31,710 bases of DNA from Mobilitalea sp. (GTDB taxonomy: Bacteria > Bacillota_A > Clostridia > Lachnospirales > Lachnospiraceae). The notes under the pieces are model-generated. The model searched no databases. It was not told where the DNA came from and saw nothing but the letters and a program-made list of their open reading frames with translations. Below are positions 16,584 through 23,724 of this stretch, piece after piece; position 1 is the first letter of the stretch; each line of letters starts with the position of its first letter. Position numbers and translations under genes: made by a program. Location of the stretch: positions 1 through 31,710 of the forward strand of contig JARKQP010000298.1 of assembly GCA_029974875.1 (NCBI GenBank), written 5' to 3'.

Positions 16584-18293
16584 TTATTGTGTTACTTTGA
16601 TAAATTTCAAGTCTGCTCTATGCTCGCTGTGCCAGCATACATCCGAAACCTTAGGATCTTGGGCATATAACAAGGTCGGGAAGTATAAATAAATATTTGG
16701 TTCAAATTCAGTTAATTCAATTCCAGCCATTTTGCCGAGAAGCTCGTCTAGCTTCGCCTGATCCATTGTCGTACCTATTTCGTGGCCAAGGTTCATCAGT
16801 TCTGTATTTTCAAGGCCTGTATTGAACCGGTCATTCCCTATAACCTCTGCAGCAGTTTTAAACCACATATTACCTGACTTGAGGATGGATGCGATGGACA
16901 TATCATAGTCACGTGAAGAGCGCGCATCATCATATACCGCAACCTCTAAAGGAGTTACCTGGAGGTTAATGCCTACTTCCGTAGCCATGGACTGTATTGC
17001 CTGGGCAAGCTCATTAGCAATGGACACTGTACTGGTAGTATAGATGAACTTAATCGGCTCCCCGTTATATCCTGATTTTTCCACAAGCTCCTTTGCCTTT
17101 TCCACATTGTATTCATAAGCGATATCCTCACGGTATCCAAGGTTTCCAGGCAAAGCATTTGTCGTTGCTGCCACACCATATCCACCGAGCAAAGCAGCTA
17201 CAATCGATTTTCTGTCAATGCAAAGGGACATAGCTTCCCTTAAATCACGGTTGCTAAACACGCTGCCTGAATCACACCTAAACTGAAGGAATACATAGGT
17301 TGTTGCCGGAAGAACCTCGATTTTATAACCATCTGCGGTTAAAGCATCCGCATCCGTAGTAGGTACATCGGATACAATATTGGCTTCGCCTGCGCGCAGG
17401 GATGCAAGCCTGGTTGTTGCCTCGGGTGCATAGGCCACGTTAATTGTCTTAACATTTGTGTAGGAATCTGCATAGTCATATCCCCACCATCCATGCTCAT
17501 CGGTACGGAGATTAAAGGTAGCGTTACTATTTGCTGAATCAAAATTCCCCACTGTGTAAGGGCCTGAGCCTACCGGTGCAGCAAAGTAAGCATCATATCC
17601 CATTTCGTTATAAGCTTTTTCGCAGAGGATCGGGAAGGAACACAGGAAATATGTAAACTCTGGATTCGGCACTTTAAAATTAACTACAAATGAAAATTCA
17701 TCCGTCTTATCAATACTGCTTACGTATTGCCTAACCGCCTTTGCACCATTATCCGGAATGCGTTCCGTATCATTGATAAGGCGGTTGAAGGAAAATACCG
17801 CGTCATCCGCAGTTACCTGGCCCCCATTAGAGAAATAAGCATCCTGACGAAGTTTAAATGTCATAGAAGAGCCATCCGCTGCAATTTCATAGGACTCCGC
17901 CAGCCACGATTCATACTCTCCTGTTGTGTCATCACGGATGATAAGGGTATCCCATACCAGGTTTGTCATCGTATAACCGGTATCTCCAGCTACTGTCGCA
18001 TATCCATCTAAGGTGTAACATGCAGATGAGGTGTGGAAATCCAAAGTCTCTGCTGCATCTGCTTCCGTCCATCCATCCGGCTGTCCGTCACTCAGCCAGT
18101 CAAAGGCTGCCGGCCCGTTTGTCCCCTGCGCCCCGCCTGCATCCGGTGCTGCAGTAGCCTCTGTACCTGTATTCCCGGATCCACCCGGTGTTCCGGTCGC
18201 ATCTGATGAATCCTTTGATGCGCATCCAGTTATTGAAGTAACCATCATTGCGGCTAACCCTATAGCCATAAGTTTTTTTAATACCTTTCTCAT
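16584..18293 (-). CDS. Dipeptide/oligopeptide-type ABC transporter substrate-binding lipoprotein (SBP family 5)
   Basis: This 569-residue receptor is anchored to the outer face of the membrane. The signal peptide has lipobox SITGC (Cys24), then a flexible linker rich in G, A, T and P up to about residue 62. The family-5 fold shows in the segments YESWLAESYEIAADGSSMTFKLRQDAYFSNGGQVTADDAVFSFNRL, GSGPYTVGNFD, TTRLASLRAGEANIVSDVP and REAMSLCIDRKSIVAALLGGYGVAATTNALPGNLGY. Length is normal. ATG 18293 follows AAGGAGG. It is the first gene of the importer operon, under the promoter at 18362-18390. The ligand may be a peptide, but the surrounding enzymes suggest a sugar conjugate or ester. Confidence 0.95.
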   Translation of the reverse strand: MRKVLKKLMAIGLAAMMVTSITGCASKDSSDATGTPGGSGNTGTEATAAPDAGGAQGTNGPAAFDWLSDGQPDGWTEADAAETLDFHTSSACYTLDGYATVAGDTGYTMTNLVWDTLIIRDDTTGEYESWLAESYEIAADGSSMTFKLRQDAYFSNGGQVTADDAVFSFNRLINDTERIPDNGAKAVRQYVSSIDKTDEFSFVVNFKVPNPEFTYFLCSFPILCEKAYNEMGYDAYFAAPVGSGPYTVGNFDSANSNATFNLRTDEHGWWGYDYADSYTNVKTINVAYAPEATTRLASLRAGEANIVSDVPTTDADALTADGYKIEVLPATTYVFLQFRCDSGSVFSNRDLREAMSLCIDRKSIVAALLGGYGVAATTNALPGNLGYREDIAYEYNVEKAKELVEKSGYNGEPIKFIYTTSTVSIANELAQAIQSMATEVGINLQVTPLEVAVYDDARSSRDYDMSIASILKSGNMWFKTAAEVIGNDRFNTGLENTELMNLGHEIGTTMDQAKLDELLGKMAGIELTEFEPNIYLYFPTLLYAQDPKVSDVCWHSEHRADLKFIKVTQ

Positions 18294-18361
18294 ACTTCTT
18301 CCTCCTTAATTTTCCCCAATAGAATTCATTACAAGAATCGTTCTACTGGTTTACAGTTAAA

Positions 18362-18390
18362 AGTATATCGTCAAACTCTTTGGGGAGCAA
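18362..18390 (-). promoter_or_regulatory. Promoter of the peptide-type importer operon
   Basis: On the minus strand TTGCTC (18390-18385), 17 bp, then TATACT (18367-18362). The -35 box is poor, as expected for an activator-dependent promoter. The shared 37-bp element ends 4 bases upstream of it. Confidence 0.7.
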
Positions 18391-18394
18391 ACCA

Positions 18395-18431
18395 CTTTTC
18401 GCAAAAACAAAGTCCAAAATAGAATAATACT
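18395..18431 (-). promoter_or_regulatory. Shared activator-type element, importer operon copy
   Basis: Read on the minus strand it has three blocks: AGTATTATTCT, TTTGGA and TTTGCGAAAAG, separated by 2 and 7 bases. The copy at 19647-19683 has identical blocks and spacings. It ends 4 bases before a weak -35 box, the usual position for an activator that contacts RNA polymerase. A LysR-type protein encoded nearby is the leading candidate. Confidence 0.75.
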
Positions 18432-18510
18432 GACTATAATAAACAAAGCAAAAAGCAGTTTTCCCTTTTTCATATAGAAACTATGTATATATTTTTAACA
18501 ATTTTCCACT

Positions 18511-19521
18511 TTATTCAAACGGATATACCAATCCACACTGTTTACGGGCTTCGGTCATAACATGGGAAATCGCAAGGGATTTTGCATGGGATGCAGCTTC
18601 ACATTCTTTTTTGCCTTCACGGATGGCCTTTTCTACGGCCTGGAACTCAAAATTATATCCAGATACCGGCGGCATTCCGGGATTCTTAATCTGGGGCGGG
18701 ATCACAAGCTGCTGGGTTAGGTTCCCTTCGTTGTCATACACCTTACAGTCCTTCGGATTTGCAATGGTATCAAATAAAATCCTTCCTTCGGTACCGATAA
18801 TCTCTGCATACTCCTTATAATCTTTCTCCAGTGCATCCATCACTTGATGAATTGTTACTATTTTCCCGTCAGCATATTCAATCGTAAGCCAATCTTCAGC
18901 GTCAACCCCCGTGTCCAGCTTCCGCATTTTTGCAGTCACATTTTTTATATCTGTCCCAAAATAATCTGTCATCCACCCGATGGTATAAGGACCATTGTCC
19001 AGCAAGTATCCTCCACCAAGATCCAGCCTGGATGCGCGCTCCAGAAACATAATGTTATCCATCTGAAGAACCTTGCCCTCTTTTATCTCACCAATCGTCC
19101 CTGCTTCAATCACGTTTCTTACCAATTGCCTGACCGGGAGGAAGGATGCCCACAATGCTTCCATAAAAAATAGATCCTTCTCTTTTGCCCAGGCTATCAT
19201 CTGCTTGCAGTCCTCTTCATTAATTGCTAAGGGCTTTTCACAGATAACATTTTTTCCTGCCTCAAAGGCTTTCTTGACCATATCCAGGTGTAAATTATTA
19301 GGCACCGCAATATAAACCACATCTACCTCAGGATCATTCATTAATTCATCAAAGCTATCACATTTCTTTTTGTAATTAAATTTTTCCGCAAACTCCGTAC
19401 AATCAAACCCCGGAGAAGTTGCACAAGCATACAGCTCAATCTTTTCATCCTTCAGTTCGTTTAAGATTCCCGATATCCAGGATGCAACATTACCGGTACC
19501 ACACACTCCTAATCTCATCAT
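18511..19521 (-). CDS. Gfo/Idh/MocA-family NAD(P)-dependent oxidoreductase
   Basis: This 336-residue cytoplasmic dehydrogenase of the glucose-fructose oxidoreductase / inositol dehydrogenase family typically acts on sugars or cyclitols. The Rossmann motif MRLGVCGTGNVA is at the N-terminus, the DVVYIAVPNNLHLD strand binds the nucleotide, and CEKPLA carries the conserved Lys96. The DLGGGYLLDNGPYTIGWMTDYFG region is the substrate-site helix. I start it at ATG 19521, 9 bases after GGAAG. An in-frame TTG at 19530 directly abuts that site and is unlikely. It has its own promoter at 19614-19642 with the same upstream element as the importer operon. Its substrate is probably derived from the imported compound. 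Confidence 0.94.
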   Translation of the reverse strand: MMRLGVCGTGNVASWISGILNELKDEKIELYACATSPGFDCTEFAEKFNYKKKCDSFDELMNDPEVDVVYIAVPNNLHLDMVKKAFEAGKNVICEKPLAINEEDCKQMIAWAKEKDLFFMEALWASFLPVRQLVRNVIEAGTIGEIKEGKVLQMDNIMFLERASRLDLGGGYLLDNGPYTIGWMTDYFGTDIKNVTAKMRKLDTGVDAEDWLTIEYADGKIVTIHQVMDALEKDYKEYAEIIGTEGRILFDTIANPKDCKVYDNEGNLTQQLVIPPQIKNPGMPPVSGYNFEFQAVEKAIREGKKECEAASHAKSLAISHVMTEARKQCGLVYPFE

Positions 19522-19613
19522 CTTCGCCAACTTCCTTTCTTCTTCATAAAGGGCGCTGTCTTTGCGCCATACATCTCAATAATAGGAAGATATTTTTCTT
19601 CCTGTTATATAAA

Positions 19614-19642
19614 ATTCTAGCCGCAAAAGCACATATTAGCAA
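19614..19642 (-). promoter_or_regulatory. Promoter of the Gfo/Idh/MocA gene
   Basis: On the minus strand TTGCTA (19642-19637), 17 bp, then TAGAAT (19619-19614). As at the importer operon, the -35 is weak and starts 4 bases after the shared 37-bp element. Confidence 0.7.
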
Positions 19643-19646
19643 ATCG

Positions 19647-19683
19647 CTTTTCGCAAATCAGGAATCCAAATCAGAATAATACT
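19647..19683 (-). promoter_or_regulatory. Shared activator-type element, oxidoreductase copy
   Basis: This is the same three blocks and spacing as 18395-18431: all 28 block positions are identical, while the spacers differ at most positions. That pattern indicates a conserved protein-binding site rather than a recent duplication. Confidence 0.75.
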
Positions 19684-19697
19684 TGCGCATATTGCAC

Positions 19698-19724
19698 AAA
19701 AAAAGATGCGACGATCATCGCATC
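19698..19724 (-). terminator. Terminator of the LysR gene pair
   Basis: On the minus strand the 7-bp arms GATGCGA and TCGCATC, with a 6-base loop, are followed by seven T residues. It lies just after the stop of the second LysR gene. Confidence 0.85.
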
Positions 19725-19741
19725 CTTCTACCGCTTATTTA

Positions 19742-20635
19742 TTAATTTATTGATAACTTCAATACCGATTGTACACATTCAAGGAATTCCAAATCAATCT
19801 TGCGCAATGTCCTCTCCTGCCTGTATACCATATTAATATTTACTGCAACCTCCGGCTCAAACAGCAGAATATTCATATTGTCCCCTGCATACTCTTCTGC
19901 TTCCTTCCGCATCATAAGCGCAATTCCCATCTGCTTATCAACAAGGTCTATCAGGTTTTCACTTCGAAATCCGGTAACCATAATCTTCGGCCTGATATTG
20001 TCTTTTTCAAAAATACGCAGGCATAATTTATGGATATAGCTTGATTTATCAAAAAGCAGCAATGGTTCACCCTTTAAGAGATATGCATTTACCGCAGAGT
20101 TTGAAGCCATCACATGGTCAGCAGGCAAAACAGCAACCAGAGCATCTGTGGCAAACCGTATCCTCTTGACCCCCATATGCTCTTCCTTACGTTCCAGGAC
20201 AAATGCGAAATCGCACTCCATCCTGCGAAGCCTTTCCCAGTTTTCCTCCGTATCGGATTCATGGATACAGATCTGATATTCCGGATGCTCCTTTTGGAAT
20301 TTTTCGATCACGTCCAAAATACAATATCCGTTTGAGGTGCCCAGGGTTGCCAGATGTAGCACATCTCCATTTTGTTCCTCTTCCTCAAGCAGGGCGCGCT
20401 TACAGGCTTCGTCCAGCTGGACCATCTGTAGCGCATATTTTAAAAATATCTCCCCATACTTATTCAAAATCATATTACGGGAGGAACGCTCGAAAAGCTG
20501 AACGTTCAAATAATCCTCAATACTCTTTATATGGCGGGAAAGCGTGGACTGTGAAATAAACAAATGCTCTGCCGTTTCACAAAGATCCTCGTATTTTGCC
20601 ATCATAATAAAATCCTTTATATAATCCAGCTCCAT
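19742..20635 (-). CDS. LysR-family transcriptional regulator (second of a tandem pair)
   Basis: This 297-residue regulator has a winged helix-turn-helix at residues about 3-60 (DYIKDFIMMAKYEDLCETAEHLFISQSTLSRHIKSIEDYLNVQLFERSSRNMILNKYG). A LysR substrate-binding domain follows (LHLATLGTSNGYCILDVIEKFQKEHPEYQICIHES, CDFAFVLERKE, ENLIDLVDKQMGIALMMRKEA). Its ATG at 20635 touches the stop of the upstream LysR gene, with GGAAGG as ribosome binding site, so the two are translationally coupled. Characterised LysR proteins activate adjacent catabolic genes in response to an intermediate. This one is a good candidate for binding the 37-bp elements at 18395 and 19647. Which of the two paralogs does so cannot be told. 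Confidence 0.95.
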   Translation of the reverse strand: MELDYIKDFIMMAKYEDLCETAEHLFISQSTLSRHIKSIEDYLNVQLFERSSRNMILNKYGEIFLKYALQMVQLDEACKRALLEEEEQNGDVLHLATLGTSNGYCILDVIEKFQKEHPEYQICIHESDTEENWERLRRMECDFAFVLERKEEHMGVKRIRFATDALVAVLPADHVMASNSAVNAYLLKGEPLLLFDKSSYIHKLCLRIFEKDNIRPKIMVTGFRSENLIDLVDKQMGIALMMRKEAEEYAGDNMNILLFEPEVAVNINMVYRQERTLRKIDLEFLECVQSVLKLSIN

Positions 20636-21538
20636 TTATACCTTCCTAATACCTCTCAGACGTTTTTTATCAATAACATAATTTAAAAAAGCCTCTGCCA
20701 TAGGCGTGATGTGCTTTGGATGGTAGTAGACATAGACCGTTGTCTCAATATGCGGAACGATATCCCTCCCGCACAAATCCTTGTACCTCATGATCCATCC
20801 CCTGCCAACACGCTCGTTCATTAAGGCAATCCCAACATTCCTCTCAATCATTTCGACAGAGTGCCTTCCATTATTATTGGTATACACAATATTAGGCTCA
20901 AAGCCTTCATCACAGCAAGCATCATAGACGATATTATACATCTTTGTATTAATAGCAGAAAAAATCAAATTTTCATGCTTAAAATCCTTTAACGTAAGCT
21001 CTTTTTTTTGGGCTAATGGATGTGAAACTGGCAGAAGCGCTATTAATCTGTCTTTAACATAGGGCAATCTGTTTAATTCCGAGTAACGGCTATCGATCCC
21101 ACGCACAAAAGCAAGATCACACTCCTGCTTTTGCAGGCAATCAACCAGATAGGCGCTCTCATTTTCCAGGATATTAATTGACACATTGGGATTTTCTTTG
21201 ACAAACCCTGCAATTAATTCGCCAATTCCCATCTGCTTAACGGCAGGTACCGATGCAATCTTCAGCGTACTACCATTATTCTTAACAGTAGCAATATCCT
21301 TCATATAGCTCTCATTAATATTCATTATTTGATTTGCATAGGGGAGAAGAAGGAGCCCATATTTACTCAGTTCTACACCGCGCTTGCTCCGCACAAATAA
21401 CTGTACGTCAAGTTCACTCTCCATAATCTTAATATGTTTAGAAAGAACCGACTGTGAAATATTCAAAACTTGAGATGCAGTAGTGTAATTCCCAATTCTT
21501 GCAAGCTCTACAAACTCATTAAAATATTCCATTTGCAT
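20636..21538 (-). CDS. LysR-family transcriptional regulator (first of a tandem pair)
   Basis: This 300-residue protein has an N-terminal winged helix-turn-helix (MEYFNEFVELARIGNYTTASQVLNISQSVLSKHIKIMESELDVQLFVRSKRGVELSKYG) and a LysR effector domain (LKIASVPAVKQMGIGELIAGFVKENPNVSINILENES, CDLAFVRGID, VEMIERNVGIALMNERVGRG). It resembles its downstream neighbour in layout but is well diverged. ATG 21538 is preceded by GAGGGG; an internal ATG two codons later is an alternative start. Its transcript starts from a full-consensus promoter at 21564-21592, so unlike the structural operons it is probably expressed constitutively unless autoregulated. Confidence 0.95.
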   Translation of the reverse strand: MQMEYFNEFVELARIGNYTTASQVLNISQSVLSKHIKIMESELDVQLFVRSKRGVELSKYGLLLLPYANQIMNINESYMKDIATVKNNGSTLKIASVPAVKQMGIGELIAGFVKENPNVSINILENESAYLVDCLQKQECDLAFVRGIDSRYSELNRLPYVKDRLIALLPVSHPLAQKKELTLKDFKHENLIFSAINTKMYNIVYDACCDEGFEPNIVYTNNNGRHSVEMIERNVGIALMNERVGRGWIMRYKDLCGRDIVPHIETTVYVYYHPKHITPMAEAFLNYVIDKKRLRGIRKV

Positions 21539-21563
21539 TATAGATTACCCCTCTCTTTTTTTC

Positions 21564-21592
21564 ATTATATGTTATAATAAATAGCATGTCAA
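21564..21592 (-). promoter_or_regulatory. Promoter of the LysR pair
   Basis: On the minus strand TTGACA (21592-21587), 17 bp, then TATAAT (21569-21564). Both boxes are full consensus. Confidence 0.88.
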
Positions 21593-21677
21593 TCTTGAGT
21601 TCCTCCGTCGGCGGTAAGGCACAAACTCTTCATTTTCTCTGTCTATCTGTCCAGAAGGAGCACTATAATTTCATATC

Positions 21678-21749
21678 GAAAAAGCACCATCCCTTGTCGT
21701 TTATTAAAGCTCTTGGCGAACCTAATTTACCACAAGAGGGTGCTTTTTC
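21678..21749 (-). terminator. Terminator closing the hydrolase/MBL/AKR operon
   Basis: The 11-bp arms GAAAAAGCACC and GGTGCTTTTTC can be extended by further partial pairing (CCCTTG with CAAGAGG), and the loop is long. On the minus strand the second arm ends in TTTTTC. The A/T-rich outer stem would also serve as a terminator on the plus strand. It separates the AKR gene from the LysR promoter. Confidence 0.7.
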
Positions 21750-21829
21750 TATTCCTCTATCCATTGAAAATAGAGAGCGTTACAAAAGGCATCCTATTTG
21801 CCAATATTAACCGCTCTCCTTCTGTTTTA

Positions 21830-22699
21830 TCAATTCAATTGTCTAAAGCTCTCTTTGTCAATTACGCTTTTCAGCCTCACGATCAGGTCTGCCCGTTCCT
21901 TTTCTCCTGTATCCCCTTTTGTTTGATCGAGTTCATTAATCAAAGTTACATCCTCCGGGATCAGCTCGAAATCAAAGATAGTAAGGTTAGCCTTCATCCG
22001 CTCTATCTGTGTTGTTTTTGCAATCGTCACAATACCTCTTTGGAACAGCCAGCGGATGATAACCTGTACAGGGGACTTTCCATATCTTGCCCCTATCTCT
22101 GTAAGGACAGGCTGCCTTAAAAGCTCTGCATTCCCTGAACCCAATGGCGAGTGGGCTTCCAACCGGATATTATATTTCCGGTGGAGCTCCTCCGCCTCAT
22201 GCCTTTGAATATATGGATTAATCTGAATCTGGTTCACGGCAGGCACTACCTGATTAAAGATAGTAAGATCCGTAATCTGTGCCAGGTCAAAATTACTTAC
22301 TCCGATAGCCCGGAGCCTTCCCTCATGGTATAGTCTTTCCAGGGCACAGTAGGCTCCATAATAATCGGCTAAGGGCTGATGAAGCAGCACTAGGTCAAGG
22401 TAATCCGTCTGCAGCTTCTCCATAGATTCAAGCACGGACCGATAGGTATCCTCTTCCCCATACCGGCTCATCCATACCTTCGTTGTAAGGAAAAGCTCCT
22501 TCCGGTCTATGCCGCTCCTGCGGATGCCGTCCCCCACTGACCTTTCATTCCAGTAGCCCTGGGCTGTGTCTAACATCCGGTAACCGCTTTCAATCGCATT
22601 CACAACCGTCTGCACGCACTCCGCACCATCCTCAATGCGGAAAACGCCAAAGCCTGTTGCCGGAATCTCAACACCATTATTTAATGTAATATATTCCAT
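21830..22699 (-). CDS. Aldo/keto reductase
   Basis: This 289-residue NADPH-dependent carbonyl reductase has a TIM barrel fold. The catalytic tetrad is visible: Asp44 and Tyr49 in DTAQGYWNE, Lys74 in LTTKVW and His107 in LVLLHQP. The cofactor end reads VSNF...AVNQIQINPYIQR and GIVTIAKTTQIERMKANL. I start it at ATG 22699, 8 bases after GGAAGGG; a frame open to 22723 adds eight residues without a good site. It belongs to the 2,5-diketo-gluconate-reductase-like branch common in Firmicutes. It is the last gene of the five-gene operon and may reduce an aldehyde or ketone made from the imported compound. Confidence 0.95.
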   Translation of the reverse strand: MEYITLNNGVEIPATGFGVFRIEDGAECVQTVVNAIESGYRMLDTAQGYWNERSVGDGIRRSGIDRKELFLTTKVWMSRYGEEDTYRSVLESMEKLQTDYLDLVLLHQPLADYYGAYCALERLYHEGRLRAIGVSNFDLAQITDLTIFNQVVPAVNQIQINPYIQRHEAEELHRKYNIRLEAHSPLGSGNAELLRQPVLTEIGARYGKSPVQVIIRWLFQRGIVTIAKTTQIERMKANLTIFDFELIPEDVTLINELDQTKGDTGEKERADLIVRLKSVIDKESFRQLN

Positions 22700-22736
22700 A
22701 GGACAATCCCTTCCATAAATCATTCGTCGTCACAAT

Positions 22737-23630
22737 TTAGTATGTATCAAATTTCCAGGTACGGCTCCACTCATGATCTTCCCCGGGCTTAATTGTAAAC
22801 TCATATACAACCTCCGGGGATACTATATGGTCGACGCCCCAGATGGCAACAAATTTAGGGATCAAATGATCCTCCCCTTCTACATAAGCTCTGGCTCCTT
22901 TATGCGTCATCTTCCAGGTAAAGGGAAGGGTCGGCTCTATATCAGGACCCATAACCGCATAATCCGTATCGATTGCCGTGAACTCGCAAAATGTGATCCC
23001 TTTGCCATTTCCCCGCATGGCACCTGAAAACCCTCTCCTGTTGTTCAATCTTTCATAGCCCAGGTCAGGAATTCTTGGGAGGCTCAGGTTGTAATCAGAT
23101 CCAACAGCCATCCCATCAATACTGATGAAGTTATGGCAGAACTCATTCATCGTAATTTCCTTCTCGCCAACATTTTCAACCCTTGTTACCATCGACATGG
23201 TGTTGCCTTGTACTGTAACAGTTTTCGTCGTCTTGATTGCATACCCAAGGCAAGCTACCGGCAATGTCACAAAGACTGCCTGGTTCTCCGTCTTACTATA
23301 TTCAACCGGGAAAAACATTACGTCCTTATATGCCCTGAAGAAGGAATATTTCTCATCATCCTCCTTACGGATCAGCCCGATGCCGAATTTGGGGAAATAT
23401 TCTCCTACCTTCGCCTCCCCACTGGGATCAAAGCGGAATTCATTGCAGAATCCCCTCCCTCCCGAACAAGGGTGGGCAAGATTTCTCGGCTCCGACGCGG
23501 TAAAATGCATCTCCCCATCTAATACTACCTCTGAAACATACCCCGCCCGATCGAACCGGAACTTATGATTGGGCGCCTCCCCGGGCTCTGCAATCTCGAT
23601 GCGCAGACGCTCACTGCTTAATGTAAGCAT
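22737..23630 (-). CDS. Mutarotase-fold (aldose 1-epimerase-like) protein
   Basis: This 297-residue cytoplasmic protein has a beta-rich pattern that resembles galactose mutarotase-like proteins: FRFDRAGYVSEVVLDGEMHF near the start, CNEFRFD, TMSMVTRVENVGEKEITMNEFCHNFISIDG in the centre with a candidate catalytic His in NEFCHNF, and YEFTIKPGEDHEWSRTWKFDTY at the C-terminus. It is not close to classical GalM, so the actual sugar or even the activity is uncertain. ATG 23630 follows GGGAGG. It sits between the double-MBL gene and the aldo/keto reductase, which supports a carbohydrate-type substrate for the operon. Confidence 0.6.
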   Translation of the reverse strand: MLTLSSERLRIEIAEPGEAPNHKFRFDRAGYVSEVVLDGEMHFTASEPRNLAHPCSGGRGFCNEFRFDPSGEAKVGEYFPKFGIGLIRKEDDEKYSFFRAYKDVMFFPVEYSKTENQAVFVTLPVACLGYAIKTTKTVTVQGNTMSMVTRVENVGEKEITMNEFCHNFISIDGMAVGSDYNLSLPRIPDLGYERLNNRRGFSGAMRGNGKGITFCEFTAIDTDYAVMGPDIEPTLPFTWKMTHKGARAYVEGEDHLIPKFVAIWGVDHIVSPEVVYEFTIKPGEDHEWSRTWKFDTY

Positions 23631-23724
23631 AGATTTCCTCCCATACTATTTATTTTGTCCTTGACGTTATTGTTAAAATTACTGTTAAATTTTCTTTTAT
23701 TTCGCTCCAACATCTGGTTTTTCA

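Noticed and set aside
21586..21810. Plus-strand frame of 74 codons between the LysR promoter and the AKR gene
   Set aside because: It overlaps the -35 of the LysR promoter and spans the operon terminator. The coding pattern and start site are poor.
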